Positions 1 through 6,115 of a stretch of 9,451 nt of DNA are shown here, one piece after another. Under the pieces are notes generated by a model that was not told where the DNA came from, made no database searches, and saw only the letters and a list, made by a program, of their open reading frames with translations. Numbering within the stretch: the stretch's first letter is position 1; each line of letters begins with the position of its first letter. Source of the DNA: Clostridiales bacterium (GTDB lineage: Bacteria; Bacillota; Clostridia; Oscillospirales; QAKW01); assembly GCA_003343605.1 (NCBI GenBank), contig QAKW01000007.1:1-9451 (forward strand), in the 5' to 3' direction. The position numbers and the translations under genes are program-made.

Positions 1-253
1 CTGATTCAAAGTTGATCGGCGGCTGCTCCCCCGGAACTAAATCCTTTGGTGTTTTAGGGCCGATCTCGAGAACAGATTTATCACCTACTTGATCTTGCTT
101 TCCATTTGAATCGGATGGTTCTGTTCCGGCACTGATCGTTCCACCGGTTCCCTCTATTGTTTTCAGGGAGTCGCTTTCCAAATTCTCTCGCTTGCAACCG
201 CAGAGGCCGGTCAGCAACATGAGTATGAGTATTCCAGAAAAGATTCGTTTCAT
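1..253 (-). CDS. Lipoprotein A, partial (third member of a tandem lipoprotein family)
   Basis: This is the 5' end of a lipoprotein gene that runs off the window at base 1; 84 codons are visible. The start is the ATG at 251-253. The visible DNA is identical, base for base, to the first 253 bases of lipoprotein B (1109-1361). It therefore encodes the same signal peptide, with the lipobox L-C-G-C putting the lipidated cysteine at residue 20, and the same polar Ser/Thr/Glu-rich stretch after it. It lies 76 bp downstream of gene B behind a copy of the same hairpin. It should be an exported, membrane-anchored protein of unknown function. Whether the rest of the gene matches B, is intact, or carries a different 3' end cannot be seen here. 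A 61-codon ORF in another frame (81-266) is a shadow of this gene. Confidence 0.85.
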   Translation of the reverse strand, partial: MKRIFSGILILMLLTGLCGCKRENLESDSLKTIEGTGGTISAGTEPSDSNGKQDQVGDKSVLEIGPKTPKDLVPGEQPPINFES

Positions 254-291
254 TTTCCTTCCCCAATGATATTCCTTCTATACCATAAAAC

Positions 292-322
292 GAGTCGGTG
301 AAGCAAAATGTTTCACCGGCTC
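292..322 (-). terminator. Hairpin terminator after lipoprotein B (repeat copy 1)
   Basis: On the minus strand an 11-bp stem, GAGCCGGTGAA paired with TTCACCGACTC (one G-T type pair), encloses a 9-nt loop and is followed by GTTTT. It starts 8 bases after the stop codon of lipoprotein B. The U-tract is short, so termination may be partial, leaving some read-through into lipoprotein A. Confidence 0.6.
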
Positions 323-329
323 TTTATTT

Positions 330-1361
330 TTATTGATTTTTCGGCGGTTTGCTTAAAATCTTTAGCCCTACAGCATTCTCCGGCAATCCGTTTGCCGCGT
401 ATTCCTTATGTCCATACGGCCAAATCTTAATCTGATATTCCGTTACCAGACGCACCAGAATATGCTCGCTCATTTCCTCGATCAGCGCTTCATTGCTGAT
501 CTCTCGCTCCGGCCAGTAATTGCCGCCATAAATTTCCTCTAATAATTCAACCGTTCCATCTGGATTTGTTTGATAAACAGTTTCTGCATGAGGAGAACTA
601 TATTGATAAGCCAAGTGTTTTCCCCGGTAGAAATCCAGAAAATCGCTCAAATATGCTTCATCATAGCTCTGGTAATCCGCGGGGAGGGGAATTTCATAAT
701 ATACCGGCCAATAGATCCCTGTGGTTTCCGTTTCTGCTAAACATAATAATACCATCTGATCATTTTTCAAACAAGTCAACTCATCATCAGAATAGTAAAT
801 ATAGTTTCTGCCTTCTTCACTAATTGCAACAAAACTTTCCTGTACTTTCAATAAATCCGTAGAAGAGTTTCCGAAATAAGCCTTTTGAATTTTGAAATCT
901 GTTAACGTATAGGCTCCATTTCGATGTCCTTCGCGTATACCGGTAGCATAGCCGGCGACAATCAGTCCATCTTCCCCAACCCATTTCATTAAGTCCTCAT
1001 AAGTTGTTGAAACAGGAAGTCTCACACTCATCGTATCTTTGAAATGAGGAAGCTTTGATAAGTCCTGATCCTCATACCGGGTAACACGATCTTCTCCAAT
1101 TTGCTCTACTGATTCAAAGTTGATCGGCGGCTGCTCCCCCGGAACTAAATCCTTTGGTGTTTTAGGGCCGATCTCGAGAACAGATTTATCACCTACTTGA
1201 TCTTGCTTTCCATTTGAATCGGATGGTTCTGTTCCGGCACTGATCGTTCCACCGGTTCCCTCTATTGTTTTCAGGGAGTCGCTTTCCAAATTCTCTCGCT
1301 TGCAACCGCAGAGGCCGGTCAGCAACATGAGTATGAGTATTCCAGAAAAGATTCGTTTCAT
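330..1361 (-). CDS. Putative lipoprotein B, unknown function
   Basis: This is a 343-residue exported lipoprotein of a family I do not recognise. The start is ATG, preceded by a purine-rich GGGGAAGG. The signal peptide has K2-R3, a hydrophobic core at residues 4-17, and the lipobox L17-C18-G19-C20, so Cys20 should be lipidated and the protein anchored on the outer face of the membrane. A polar, low-complexity linker follows (about 21-70). The globular part contains the motifs LVPGEQPP, GEDGLIVAGY, YTLTDF, IPLPADYQ and DFLDFYRG, all shared with lipoprotein C. The last 78 residues, beginning NPDGTVELLEE, are identical to lipoprotein C, while the region between the signal peptide and that point is clearly diverged. 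No catalytic motif or known domain is visible. The gene follows lipoprotein C in the same direction, and its first 84 codons are repeated exactly in gene A. Confidence 0.85.
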   Translation of the reverse strand: MKRIFSGILILMLLTGLCGCKRENLESDSLKTIEGTGGTISAGTEPSDSNGKQDQVGDKSVLEIGPKTPKDLVPGEQPPINFESVEQIGEDRVTRYEDQDLSKLPHFKDTMSVRLPVSTTYEDLMKWVGEDGLIVAGYATGIREGHRNGAYTLTDFKIQKAYFGNSSTDLLKVQESFVAISEEGRNYIYYSDDELTCLKNDQMVLLCLAETETTGIYWPVYYEIPLPADYQSYDEAYLSDFLDFYRGKHLAYQYSSPHAETVYQTNPDGTVELLEEIYGGNYWPEREISNEALIEEMSEHILVRLVTEYQIKIWPYGHKEYAANGLPENAVGLKILSKPPKNQ

Positions 1362-1675
1362 TTTCCTTCCCCAATGATATTCCTTCTATACCATAAAACG
1401 AGTCGGTGAAGCAAAATGTTTCACCGGCTCTTTATTTTTATTGATTTTTCGGCGGTTTGCTTAAAATCTTTAGCCCTACAGCATTCTCCGGCAATCCGTT
1501 TGCCGCGTATTCCTTATGTCCATACGGCCAAATCTTAATCTGATATTCCGTTACCAGACGCACCAGAATATGCTCGCTCATTTCCTCGATCAGCGCTTCA
1601 TTGCTGATCTCTCGCTCCGGCCAGTAATTACCGCCATAAATTTCCTCTAATAATTCAACCGTTCCATCTGGATTT
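1109..1675. repeat. Direct repeat copy 2 (1108-bp tandem duplication)
   Basis: This is the partner of the repeat at 1-567. It covers the last 78 codons of lipoprotein C, the C-B intergenic region and the first 84 codons of lipoprotein B. The identity spans a coding 3' end, a terminator-like hairpin, a ribosome binding site and a signal peptide. That pattern fits a single recent tandem duplication or unequal crossover better than selection on one protein domain. Confidence 0.95.
1400..1430 (-). terminator. Hairpin terminator after lipoprotein C (repeat copy 2)
   Basis: This is identical to the hairpin at 292-322: an 11-bp stem, a 9-nt loop and a GTTTT tail on the minus strand. It begins 8 bases after the TAA of lipoprotein C. 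As it sits between genes reading the same way, it could lower expression of B and A relative to the upstream genes. Confidence 0.6.
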
Positions 1676-2454
1676 TTCTTTTCTTTTTGCACAATCTCCA
1701 TCTCACTATATTCATAGGCTGAACGATCGCCTCGGTAAAAATCCAGAAAATCAGTTAGATAGGATTCATTATAAGTTTGGTAATCTGCTGGTAAAGGAAA
1801 CTCATACCAAACCGGAATATATTCATTTTTCAATTCATTACTTTTTGCAAGAAACAGCAATACCAGTTGGTGATCCTTCAGTAATGTATGTGATCCAGTG
1901 ACACTATAAATATAATTGCGATTATCTCTACTGCTTGCAATAAATTGCTCTTGGATTTTAATAACAGAATTTAATTCATTTCCATAATAGACTTTTTGAA
2001 TATTAAAATCCGTTAAGGTATACACTTTATCACTGTATCCTTCCCGAATGCCAGATGCATAGCCTGCTACAATCAGGCCGTCTTCGCCTATCAATTGCAT
2101 TATCCTGGACCACGTTTTTGGCATTTCAGCCTTTGCTACAAATGGATCCGTATATTCCGGCATATCTGACCAATCCTGATCCTGATAACGAATCACCTGT
2201 CCCTGCTCTGTCTCTTCCGTAGATAAAAAAACCATTGGTGGCTGCGCACCCGGAACCAGATCCAGATAGGTCCCGGTTATCGTTTTTGGCATATCCTGTT
2301 GTGAAGCTTTTTCCTCTTCCGGTGGTATTGTTTCACTTGATTTCGTACCGCTGCCTTCTATAAATTCAAGTGATTCAATTTCATCATTTTTTTTGCAACC
2401 ACTTAATGTGCAAATGATTACAACTAATAAAAAAGCAGAAATAAAACGCTTCAA
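1438..2454 (-). CDS. Putative lipoprotein C, first of the array, unknown function
   Basis: This is a 338-residue paralogue of lipoprotein B. The start is TTG (2452-2454), supported by a perfect AGGAGG at 2463-2468 with 8 nt spacing; no ATG is available in frame. The signal peptide is M-K-R-F, a hydrophobic core, and a textbook lipobox L17-S18-G19-C20. A Ser/Glu/Pro-rich linker follows. The shared family motifs LVPGAQPP, GEDGLIVAGY, YTLTDF, PLPADYQ and DFLDFYRG are present. The last 78 residues match lipoprotein B exactly, with a single synonymous base difference. Its start lies 16 bp from the end of the metalloprotease frame, so the two are probably co-transcribed and the lipoprotein probably acts with the secreted lectin-protease. 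The middle of the gene (about 1680-2050) is markedly AT-rich, unlike its 3' end. The function is unknown; surface anchor, chaperone, inhibitor or immunity-like partner are all possible. Confidence 0.85.
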   Translation of the reverse strand: MKRFISAFLLVVIICTLSGCKKNDEIESLEFIEGSGTKSSETIPPEEEKASQQDMPKTITGTYLDLVPGAQPPMVFLSTEETEQGQVIRYQDQDWSDMPEYTDPFVAKAEMPKTWSRIMQLIGEDGLIVAGYASGIREGYSDKVYTLTDFNIQKVYYGNELNSVIKIQEQFIASSRDNRNYIYSVTGSHTLLKDHQLVLLFLAKSNELKNEYIPVWYEFPLPADYQTYNESYLTDFLDFYRGDRSAYEYSEMEIVQKEKKNPDGTVELLEEIYGGNYWPEREISNEALIEEMSEHILVRLVTEYQIKIWPYGHKEYAANGLPENAVGLKILSKPPKNQ

Positions 2455-2462
2455 ATTATTTG

Positions 2463-2468
2463 CCTCCT
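2463..2468 (-). promoter_or_regulatory. Ribosome binding site of lipoprotein C
   Basis: AGGAGG on the minus strand, 8 nt before TTG at 2452-2454. It decides the non-ATG start and gives a normal lipoprotein signal peptide. Confidence 0.85.
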
Positions 2469-2470
2469 TT

Positions 2471-3052
2471 CTAACTCCATTTTTCCAACAATCGCCTTAC
2501 ATCGACATCATATGGATATCCAGATCCTTGATATCCAAAAAGTGCATTCATTAAATTTGTTGAAAAAGGATATTCATACCAATCTATAATCCCATTTTCA
2601 TCTTTTTTAAGCTTCATATAGGTATGTGAAAGTTTTAAGGAATGCCCCAATTCATGAGTAAGAACTTTTTTTATTTCATTTAAAGAATACCCATTGCTAA
2701 TCATTTTATCGATATCTAATTGTATAGTTGTTGAATGCCAGTAATCGTTTACATATGTAGCCGCATCTTCATTAATGTATGTATTTATGCTATTATTTAT
2801 CCTCTTTTCGGGACAACACCGGCCTAAAATTATATAGTCTAAATTTGGATTATCATATATTGTCGCTTTTACAACTGTAGCCAAGCGATCTGATGATAAT
2901 TGTGACCCTTTGTTTATTGTTTGTATTGATAATCTATTATATGCGCTATTCCACCTACCAACACATTCTTGCACATCATTTAATGATAATACTGCTGATA
3001 GAGAGCTATCATAATGAACTTTAAATCCAAATGGGGAAGTGTTTCCACTGTA
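2471..3052 (-). pseudogene. Metzincin-type zinc metalloprotease domain, cut off from its N-terminal part by an amber codon
   Basis: This open frame encodes a zinc peptidase domain. Counted from the first possible start (GTG 2972-2974, giving 167 residues), the zinc site is HELGHSLKLSH at 107-117. H107, H111 and H117 would be the ligands and E108 the catalytic base. A Met-turn-like segment with M142 lies 25 residues after the third His, as in metzincins (matrixin-like families). The Gly usual at position 8 of the motif is Lys here. The frame continues upstream for 26 more codons without a start to the TAG at 3053-3055, and these codons read F-K-V-H-Y-D-S-S-L-S, typical of the first strand of such domains. 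The GTG has no ribosome binding site and would remove that strand and any signal peptide. I read it as the C-terminal domain of the upstream secreted protein, now separated by a nonsense codon. A truncated cytoplasmic protein, or read-through, is less likely. It ends at TAG 2471-2473. Confidence 0.75.
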
Positions 3053-3055
3053 CTA
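3053..3055 (-). other. In-frame amber (TAG) codon splitting a lectin-metalloprotease gene
   Basis: The codons on either side read W-Y-G-T-F-G, stop, Y-S-G-N-T-S in one frame (3053 and 2972 are in the same phase). Single-base changes from CAG (Gln), TGG (Trp), TAC/TAT (Tyr), AAG, GAG, TTG or TCG could have produced it. TAG also ends the aminotransferase gene and the metalloprotease frame, so it is an ordinary stop in this genome. Confidence 0.85.
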
Positions 3056-4207
3056 GCCAAATGTTCCATACCAAGGAGAACTAACTATAATAAGATCCCA
3101 GTATTGATTAACCACTCCAGTACTCATAGAATGAATTATGTCAGTTCCCTCAGCACTGTTTGAGCCATAGACTTCAACCGACCGATAATTCCCCGAACTT
3201 CTTGTTAGTATTCTAAAATATACATCTTCTTCATTTTGAGAAGTTGCAAGATTAAAAAGAAATTCCTGCCTTTTATCAATTTCGCCCTTTGGCTGCATGA
3301 TAATTGATAAACCTTCAGCAAAGCCTGTAGAAGAAACAGCTAAGACCTTTGAGGAATCGGCGGCCGAAATTATCCTATAATATCCAGAAAAACGGCTGTT
3401 GTAATAAACTTTTTCTAATGTAAATTCTTGATATACACTGCCAGATACTGTTTGTTGTTCCACATTGTTGGTTGTGGTATTCCATCCTAAAACTTTTCCA
3501 GTAGCCCTATTTCTAAAAACTATTTTATTGGAAATATCCGCTCTCTCACTGCTAAAACAATTAATATATTTTACCGTCCCGCTGGAAGCATCTACCCAGC
3601 CGCGTTTGGCAAGCCCGGCGGCGGTTTGATATTGCACAAAATAATATAGCCGGTTATTAAACTGGTTGCGTATCTGCCCCAGCACCATCAGGGGGCTTTC
3701 ACCCGCATAGATCTCCCCGATATTAAAATAGGTATTGGTGGTGCCGGCATATGATAAAACCGGCGTTGTTGCCGTGCAGGTGCCGGGGCGGAAAATATCG
3801 TATTCGATCCAGTAATAATTGCTGACGCTCACCGAAGAAAGCGGGATATATCCATACATCTCTCTATCGCCGATATACCAATATACATAAAAACACTCGT
3901 ATTCCCGGCCGATGACGAATACGCCCTGCCCTGCTGAAAGCGTATAGCCGCTCGATGCGTTGCCCCATTCATAGGGTGCGCAGTAAACTGTAACATTCCG
4001 GTTCAAAACCGCAAAGATCTCTTGGTTATAAATAATATCGCAGGGCATGATACCCTCTTCTTCATCGGTCGTTTCTTCTCCGACTGTTTGTTCCGTTGTA
4101 TCTTCTTCAACAGTCTCTTCAGCATAGAGCGCCCCACTCAGATTAGAGAAAAGAAGAATCAAAATCATAACGACCGCCGCCCACCTTCGGGCTGTTTTAA
4201 ACTTCAA
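3053..4207 (-). CDS. Secreted SH3-like/ricin-B-lectin-like protein; N-terminal part of a split lectin-metalloprotease
   Basis: This encodes a 384-residue exported protein. I start it at TTG 4205-4207, which has a perfect AGGAGG (4215-4220) 7 nt upstream and a consensus promoter just beyond. A longer reading from TTG 4282 would start inside the -35 box. Residues 1-29 form a Sec signal peptide (K2, K4, R7-R8, hydrophobic 10-23, likely cleavage after ALYA). Residues 30-52 are an acidic Glu/Thr linker. Residues about 65-126 and 143-210 look like two SH3-like (bacterial SH3b) segments rich in Tyr and Gly, which often bind cell wall. Residues about 225-380 look like a ricin-type beta-trefoil lectin, with repeated Q-x-F/W-type elements (QEFTL, QEFLF, NQYWDL). 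Domain names are by eye and would need a profile search. The frame ends at TAG 3053-3055 and continues straight into a protease domain. The SH3-like half is much GC-richer than the lectin half. Confidence 0.75.
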   Translation of the reverse strand: MKFKTARRWAAVVMILILLFSNLSGALYAEETVEEDTTEQTVGEETTDEEEGIMPCDIIYNQEIFAVLNRNVTVYCAPYEWGNASSGYTLSAGQGVFVIGREYECFYVYWYIGDREMYGYIPLSSVSVSNYYWIEYDIFRPGTCTATTPVLSYAGTTNTYFNIGEIYAGESPLMVLGQIRNQFNNRLYYFVQYQTAAGLAKRGWVDASSGTVKYINCFSSERADISNKIVFRNRATGKVLGWNTTTNNVEQQTVSGSVYQEFTLEKVYYNSRFSGYYRIISAADSSKVLAVSSTGFAEGLSIIMQPKGEIDKRQEFLFNLATSQNEEDVYFRILTRSSGNYRSVEVYGSNSAEGTDIIHSMSTGVVNQYWDLIIVSSPWYGTFG

Positions 4208-4214
4208 TTTTACC

Positions 4215-4220
4215 CCTCCT
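4215..4220 (-). promoter_or_regulatory. Ribosome binding site fixing the TTG start of the secreted protein
   Basis: AGGAGG on the minus strand, 7 nt before TTG 4205-4207. It selects the start that gives a compact Sec signal peptide. Confidence 0.85.
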
Positions 4221-4253
4221 TTTTTTGGTTTACTCCGGCGTTTTTCTATATTT

Positions 4254-4282
4254 ATTATAAATAAATAGCGCAAATATTTCAA
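4254..4282 (-). promoter_or_regulatory. Sigma-70/sigma-A type promoter of the secreted protein-lipoprotein locus
   Basis: On the minus strand a -35 box TTGAAA (4277-4282) and a -10 box TATAAT (4254-4259) are separated by exactly 17 bp. Transcription should start near 4246-4248, leaving a leader of about 40 nt with AGGAGG close to its end. It lies downstream of the operon terminator at 4376-4416, so this locus is transcribed separately from the amino-acid operon. No clear operator is seen. Confidence 0.75.
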
Positions 4283-4375
4283 TACTATTTTCTAAAATAT
4301 TCCAAATCTATATTATAACTGCCCATTCCGCCAAAGCTTCTGCAGCCAAGACAATTGTAAATTATTAGAGTATTT

Positions 4376-4416
4376 AATAAAAAATGTTCCGCTTGTACTT
4401 TTGTACAAGCGGAACA
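4376..4416 (-). terminator. Strong intrinsic terminator of the proA-proC-glyA-alaR-alaT operon
   Basis: A perfect 14-bp stem (4385-4398 with 4403-4416) carries a 4-nt loop. On the minus strand it is followed by TTTTTTATT. It starts 15 bp after the aminotransferase stop codon. On the plus strand the tail is weaker (ATTTTA), but no plus-strand gene needs it. Confidence 0.9.
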
Positions 4417-4431
4417 ATTTTATAACAGCGC

Positions 4432-5613
4432 CTACCGGTGTGTCTTCAAATCCTTTAAAAAAGCTTCGATCCGGTTGATGGCTTCTTTAATATGTTCTGT
4501 AGAATAGCAATAAGAGGCGCGGACAAAGCCCTCACCGCCCTGGCCGAATGCTGTTCCGGGCACCACCGCAACATGCTTTTCTTCCAGCAGCCGCTGGCAG
4601 AAATCATCGCTGGAAAGACCGCTGGACTGAATACTCGGGAAGGCGTAAAATGCGCCCTTCGGATCCCGGCAGGTCAGGCCGATTTTATTGAAGCCATCCA
4701 CCATGATCCGCCGCCGGGCGTCGTATTCATCCCGCATTTCCGCCACCATTTCTTCGCAGGAGGTCATGGCCGTAATCGCGGCATACTGCGAAGTGGTGGG
4801 CGCGCACATAATCGCAAACTGATGAATTTTGGTCATCTGTTTAAGAATCTCCTGCGGACCGCAGGCATAGCCCAGGCGCCAGCCTGTCATAGAAAAGGTT
4901 TTTGAAAAGCCGCCCACCACCAGTGTACGCTCCCACATTCCGGGAATCGAAGCGATCGAAACATGGGGCTTTCCGCCGAAGGTCAGTTCGGCATAGATCT
5001 CATCGGAAATCACCAGAATATTGGTATCCCGCAATACCGCGGCGATTTTTTCAAGATCTTCCTTTTCCATAATCGCGCCGGTTGGATTGCAGGGATAGGG
5101 CAAAATCAGCGCCTTGGTGCGCGGCGTAATCTTGGCAGCAAGCGCCTCGGGCGTCAGCTTGAATTCATCCTCCGCTCTGGTTTCAATAATCACCGGCGTT
5201 CCGCCTGCAAGCCGCGTAATCGGCTCATAGCAAACATAGCTGGGCTGCGGGATAATGACTTCATCCCCCGCGCCCACCGCCGCCCGGATGCAGGCGTCGA
5301 TGGCTTCGCTTCCGCCAACGGTTACCAAAATCTCACTCTCAGGATTGTAAGTAAGGGCATATTTGCGCTTCATATACCCGGCGATCGTTTCCCGAAGCGT
5401 TTGCAGGCCCCGATTGGAGGTATAGCGGGTTTTGCTCTCTTCCAGAGAACGGATGCCGGCCTTGCGGATCTGCCAGGGCGTAGGGAAATCCGGCTCACCC
5501 ACGCCCAGCGAAATGACCTCGCTCATGGTTTCCGCAATATCAAAAAATTTCCGAATCCCGGAAGGTTTAATGCTCCGCACCTCCGGGGTTAAAATCTTAT
5601 CGTAATCGATCAA
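4432..5613 (-). CDS. alaT: PLP-dependent class I/II aminotransferase, alanine transaminase-like (AlaT/YugH type)
   Basis: This is a 393-residue cytoplasmic fold-type I aminotransferase that moves amino groups between an amino acid and a 2-oxo acid, probably with glutamate/2-oxoglutarate as one pair. Visible landmarks are the N-terminal PSGIRKFFD and SLGVGEPDFPTP, NPTG at 176-179, D204 and Y207 contacting PLP, the Schiff-base lysine K238 in SKTFSMTGWRLGY, and the C-terminal substrate-carboxylate arginine R365 in FVRASY. The start is TTG 5611-5613, overlapping the regulator's TGA by 4 bp; no good ribosome binding site is seen, so translation is probably coupled. The adjacent Lrp-family gene and the N-terminal motif resemble the alaR-alaT (yugG-yugH) pair of Bacillus subtilis, hence the symbol. 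An aspartate or broad-specificity transaminase cannot be excluded. The gene ends at TAG, followed by a strong terminator. Confidence 0.85.
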   Translation of the reverse strand: MIDYDKILTPEVRSIKPSGIRKFFDIAETMSEVISLGVGEPDFPTPWQIRKAGIRSLEESKTRYTSNRGLQTLRETIAGYMKRKYALTYNPESEILVTVGGSEAIDACIRAAVGAGDEVIIPQPSYVCYEPITRLAGGTPVIIETRAEDEFKLTPEALAAKITPRTKALILPYPCNPTGAIMEKEDLEKIAAVLRDTNILVISDEIYAELTFGGKPHVSIASIPGMWERTLVVGGFSKTFSMTGWRLGYACGPQEILKQMTKIHQFAIMCAPTTSQYAAITAMTSCEEMVAEMRDEYDARRRIMVDGFNKIGLTCRDPKGAFYAFPSIQSSGLSSDDFCQRLLEEKHVAVVPGTAFGQGGEGFVRASYCYSTEHIKEAINRIEAFLKDLKTHR

Positions 5614-6092
5614 AACGAAAAGTGCCCCCGATCATCTTTGGCTTCATCGAAGAGCTCCACATCCAGTTCTTTATAGCGCCGGAGCATAAAGTGGGTGGAG
5701 GTTGAAGTTACATTTTCAATGGTTGAGAGCTCTTTGGCCACAAACATGGCGACCCCCTGAAACGTTTTTCCCTTTACCACCACGCTCAGGTCGTATCCGC
5801 CGGACATCAGGTAAACGCTCTCGACCTCCGGATATTTCATCACCTTACGGGCCACCTCTTCAAAGCCAAGCCCGGCCTTGGGCGTTACTTTCAGCTCGAT
5901 GATTGCGGAAACATAGGTATTATCGAGCCGTTCCCAATCGATTACTGTTTTGTAGCCGCGGATCACCCCGCTCTGCTCCAGCTCCTCAATATCGGCAACA
6001 ATCTCTTCCTCCGTGCGGCCGGTCATGGTGGCAAGCTCGCTCACCGGCGTGCGGCCGTTTTTATTGAGCAGCTTTAAAAGCTTCATATTCAT
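5610..6092 (-). CDS. alaR: Lrp/AsnC-family transcriptional regulator (AlaR-like)
   Basis: This 160-residue regulator has an N-terminal winged helix-turn-helix (about 1-55, LLNKNGRTPVSELATMTG then an Asp/Glu-rich recognition region). A C-terminal RAM ligand-binding domain (about 62-140) includes the YLMSGGYDLSVVV segment typical of the family. Such proteins form dimers and octamers that sense amino acids and control amino-acid genes. The start is ATG 6090-6092, with GGGAGG 8 nt upstream; a second ATG two codons later is possible. It lies 23 bp after glyA and overlaps the aminotransferase by 4 bp. By analogy with B. subtilis AlaR it probably regulates the aminotransferase, but here it sits deep in an operon, so its target may be the operon promoter outside the window. 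Confidence 0.9.
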   Translation of the reverse strand: MNMKLLKLLNKNGRTPVSELATMTGRTEEEIVADIEELEQSGVIRGYKTVIDWERLDNTYVSAIIELKVTPKAGLGFEEVARKVMKYPEVESVYLMSGGYDLSVVVKGKTFQGVAMFVAKELSTIENVTSTSTHFMLRRYKELDVELFDEAKDDRGHFSF

Positions 6093-6115
6093 AAGACATA
6101 CCTCCCGTCAAACGG

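Larger units (their letters stand above)
1..567. repeat. Direct repeat copy 1 (1108-bp tandem duplication)
   Basis: Bases 1-567 match 1109-1675 at an offset of 1108. By eye I find one mismatch, G at 522 versus A at 1630, a synonymous GGC/GGT glycine change. This copy covers the last 78 codons of lipoprotein B, the 76-bp intergenic region with its hairpin, and the first 84 codons of lipoprotein A. The match ends abruptly at 567/1675. Its other end lies outside the window. Confidence 0.95.

Noticed and set aside
566..823. 85-codon plus-strand ORF opposite lipoprotein B
   Set aside because: It has no recognisable domain and lies fully inside a conserved lipoprotein gene.
81..1374. Two identical 61-codon minus-strand ORFs at 81-266 and 1189-1374
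   Set aside because: They are out-of-frame shadows of the duplicated lipoprotein 5' ends, and they duplicate only because the DNA does.
3053..3055. Recoding of TAG as pyrrolysine or another amino acid
   Set aside because: TAG also ends the aminotransferase (4432-4434) and the protease frame (2471-2473), so it is a normal stop here; no pyl gene or recoding element is visible. Occasional read-through cannot be excluded.
4208..4282. 25-codon N-terminal extension of the secreted protein starting at TTG 4282
   Set aside because: It would begin inside the -35 box, has no ribosome binding site, and places charged residues before an otherwise complete signal peptide.
4283..4375. Additional TATAAT-like element and CTGCAG/AAGCTT palindromes upstream of the main promoter
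   Set aside because: No -35 box at a usable spacing was found, and six-base palindromes are expected by chance; nothing else is supported in this short intergenic stretch.
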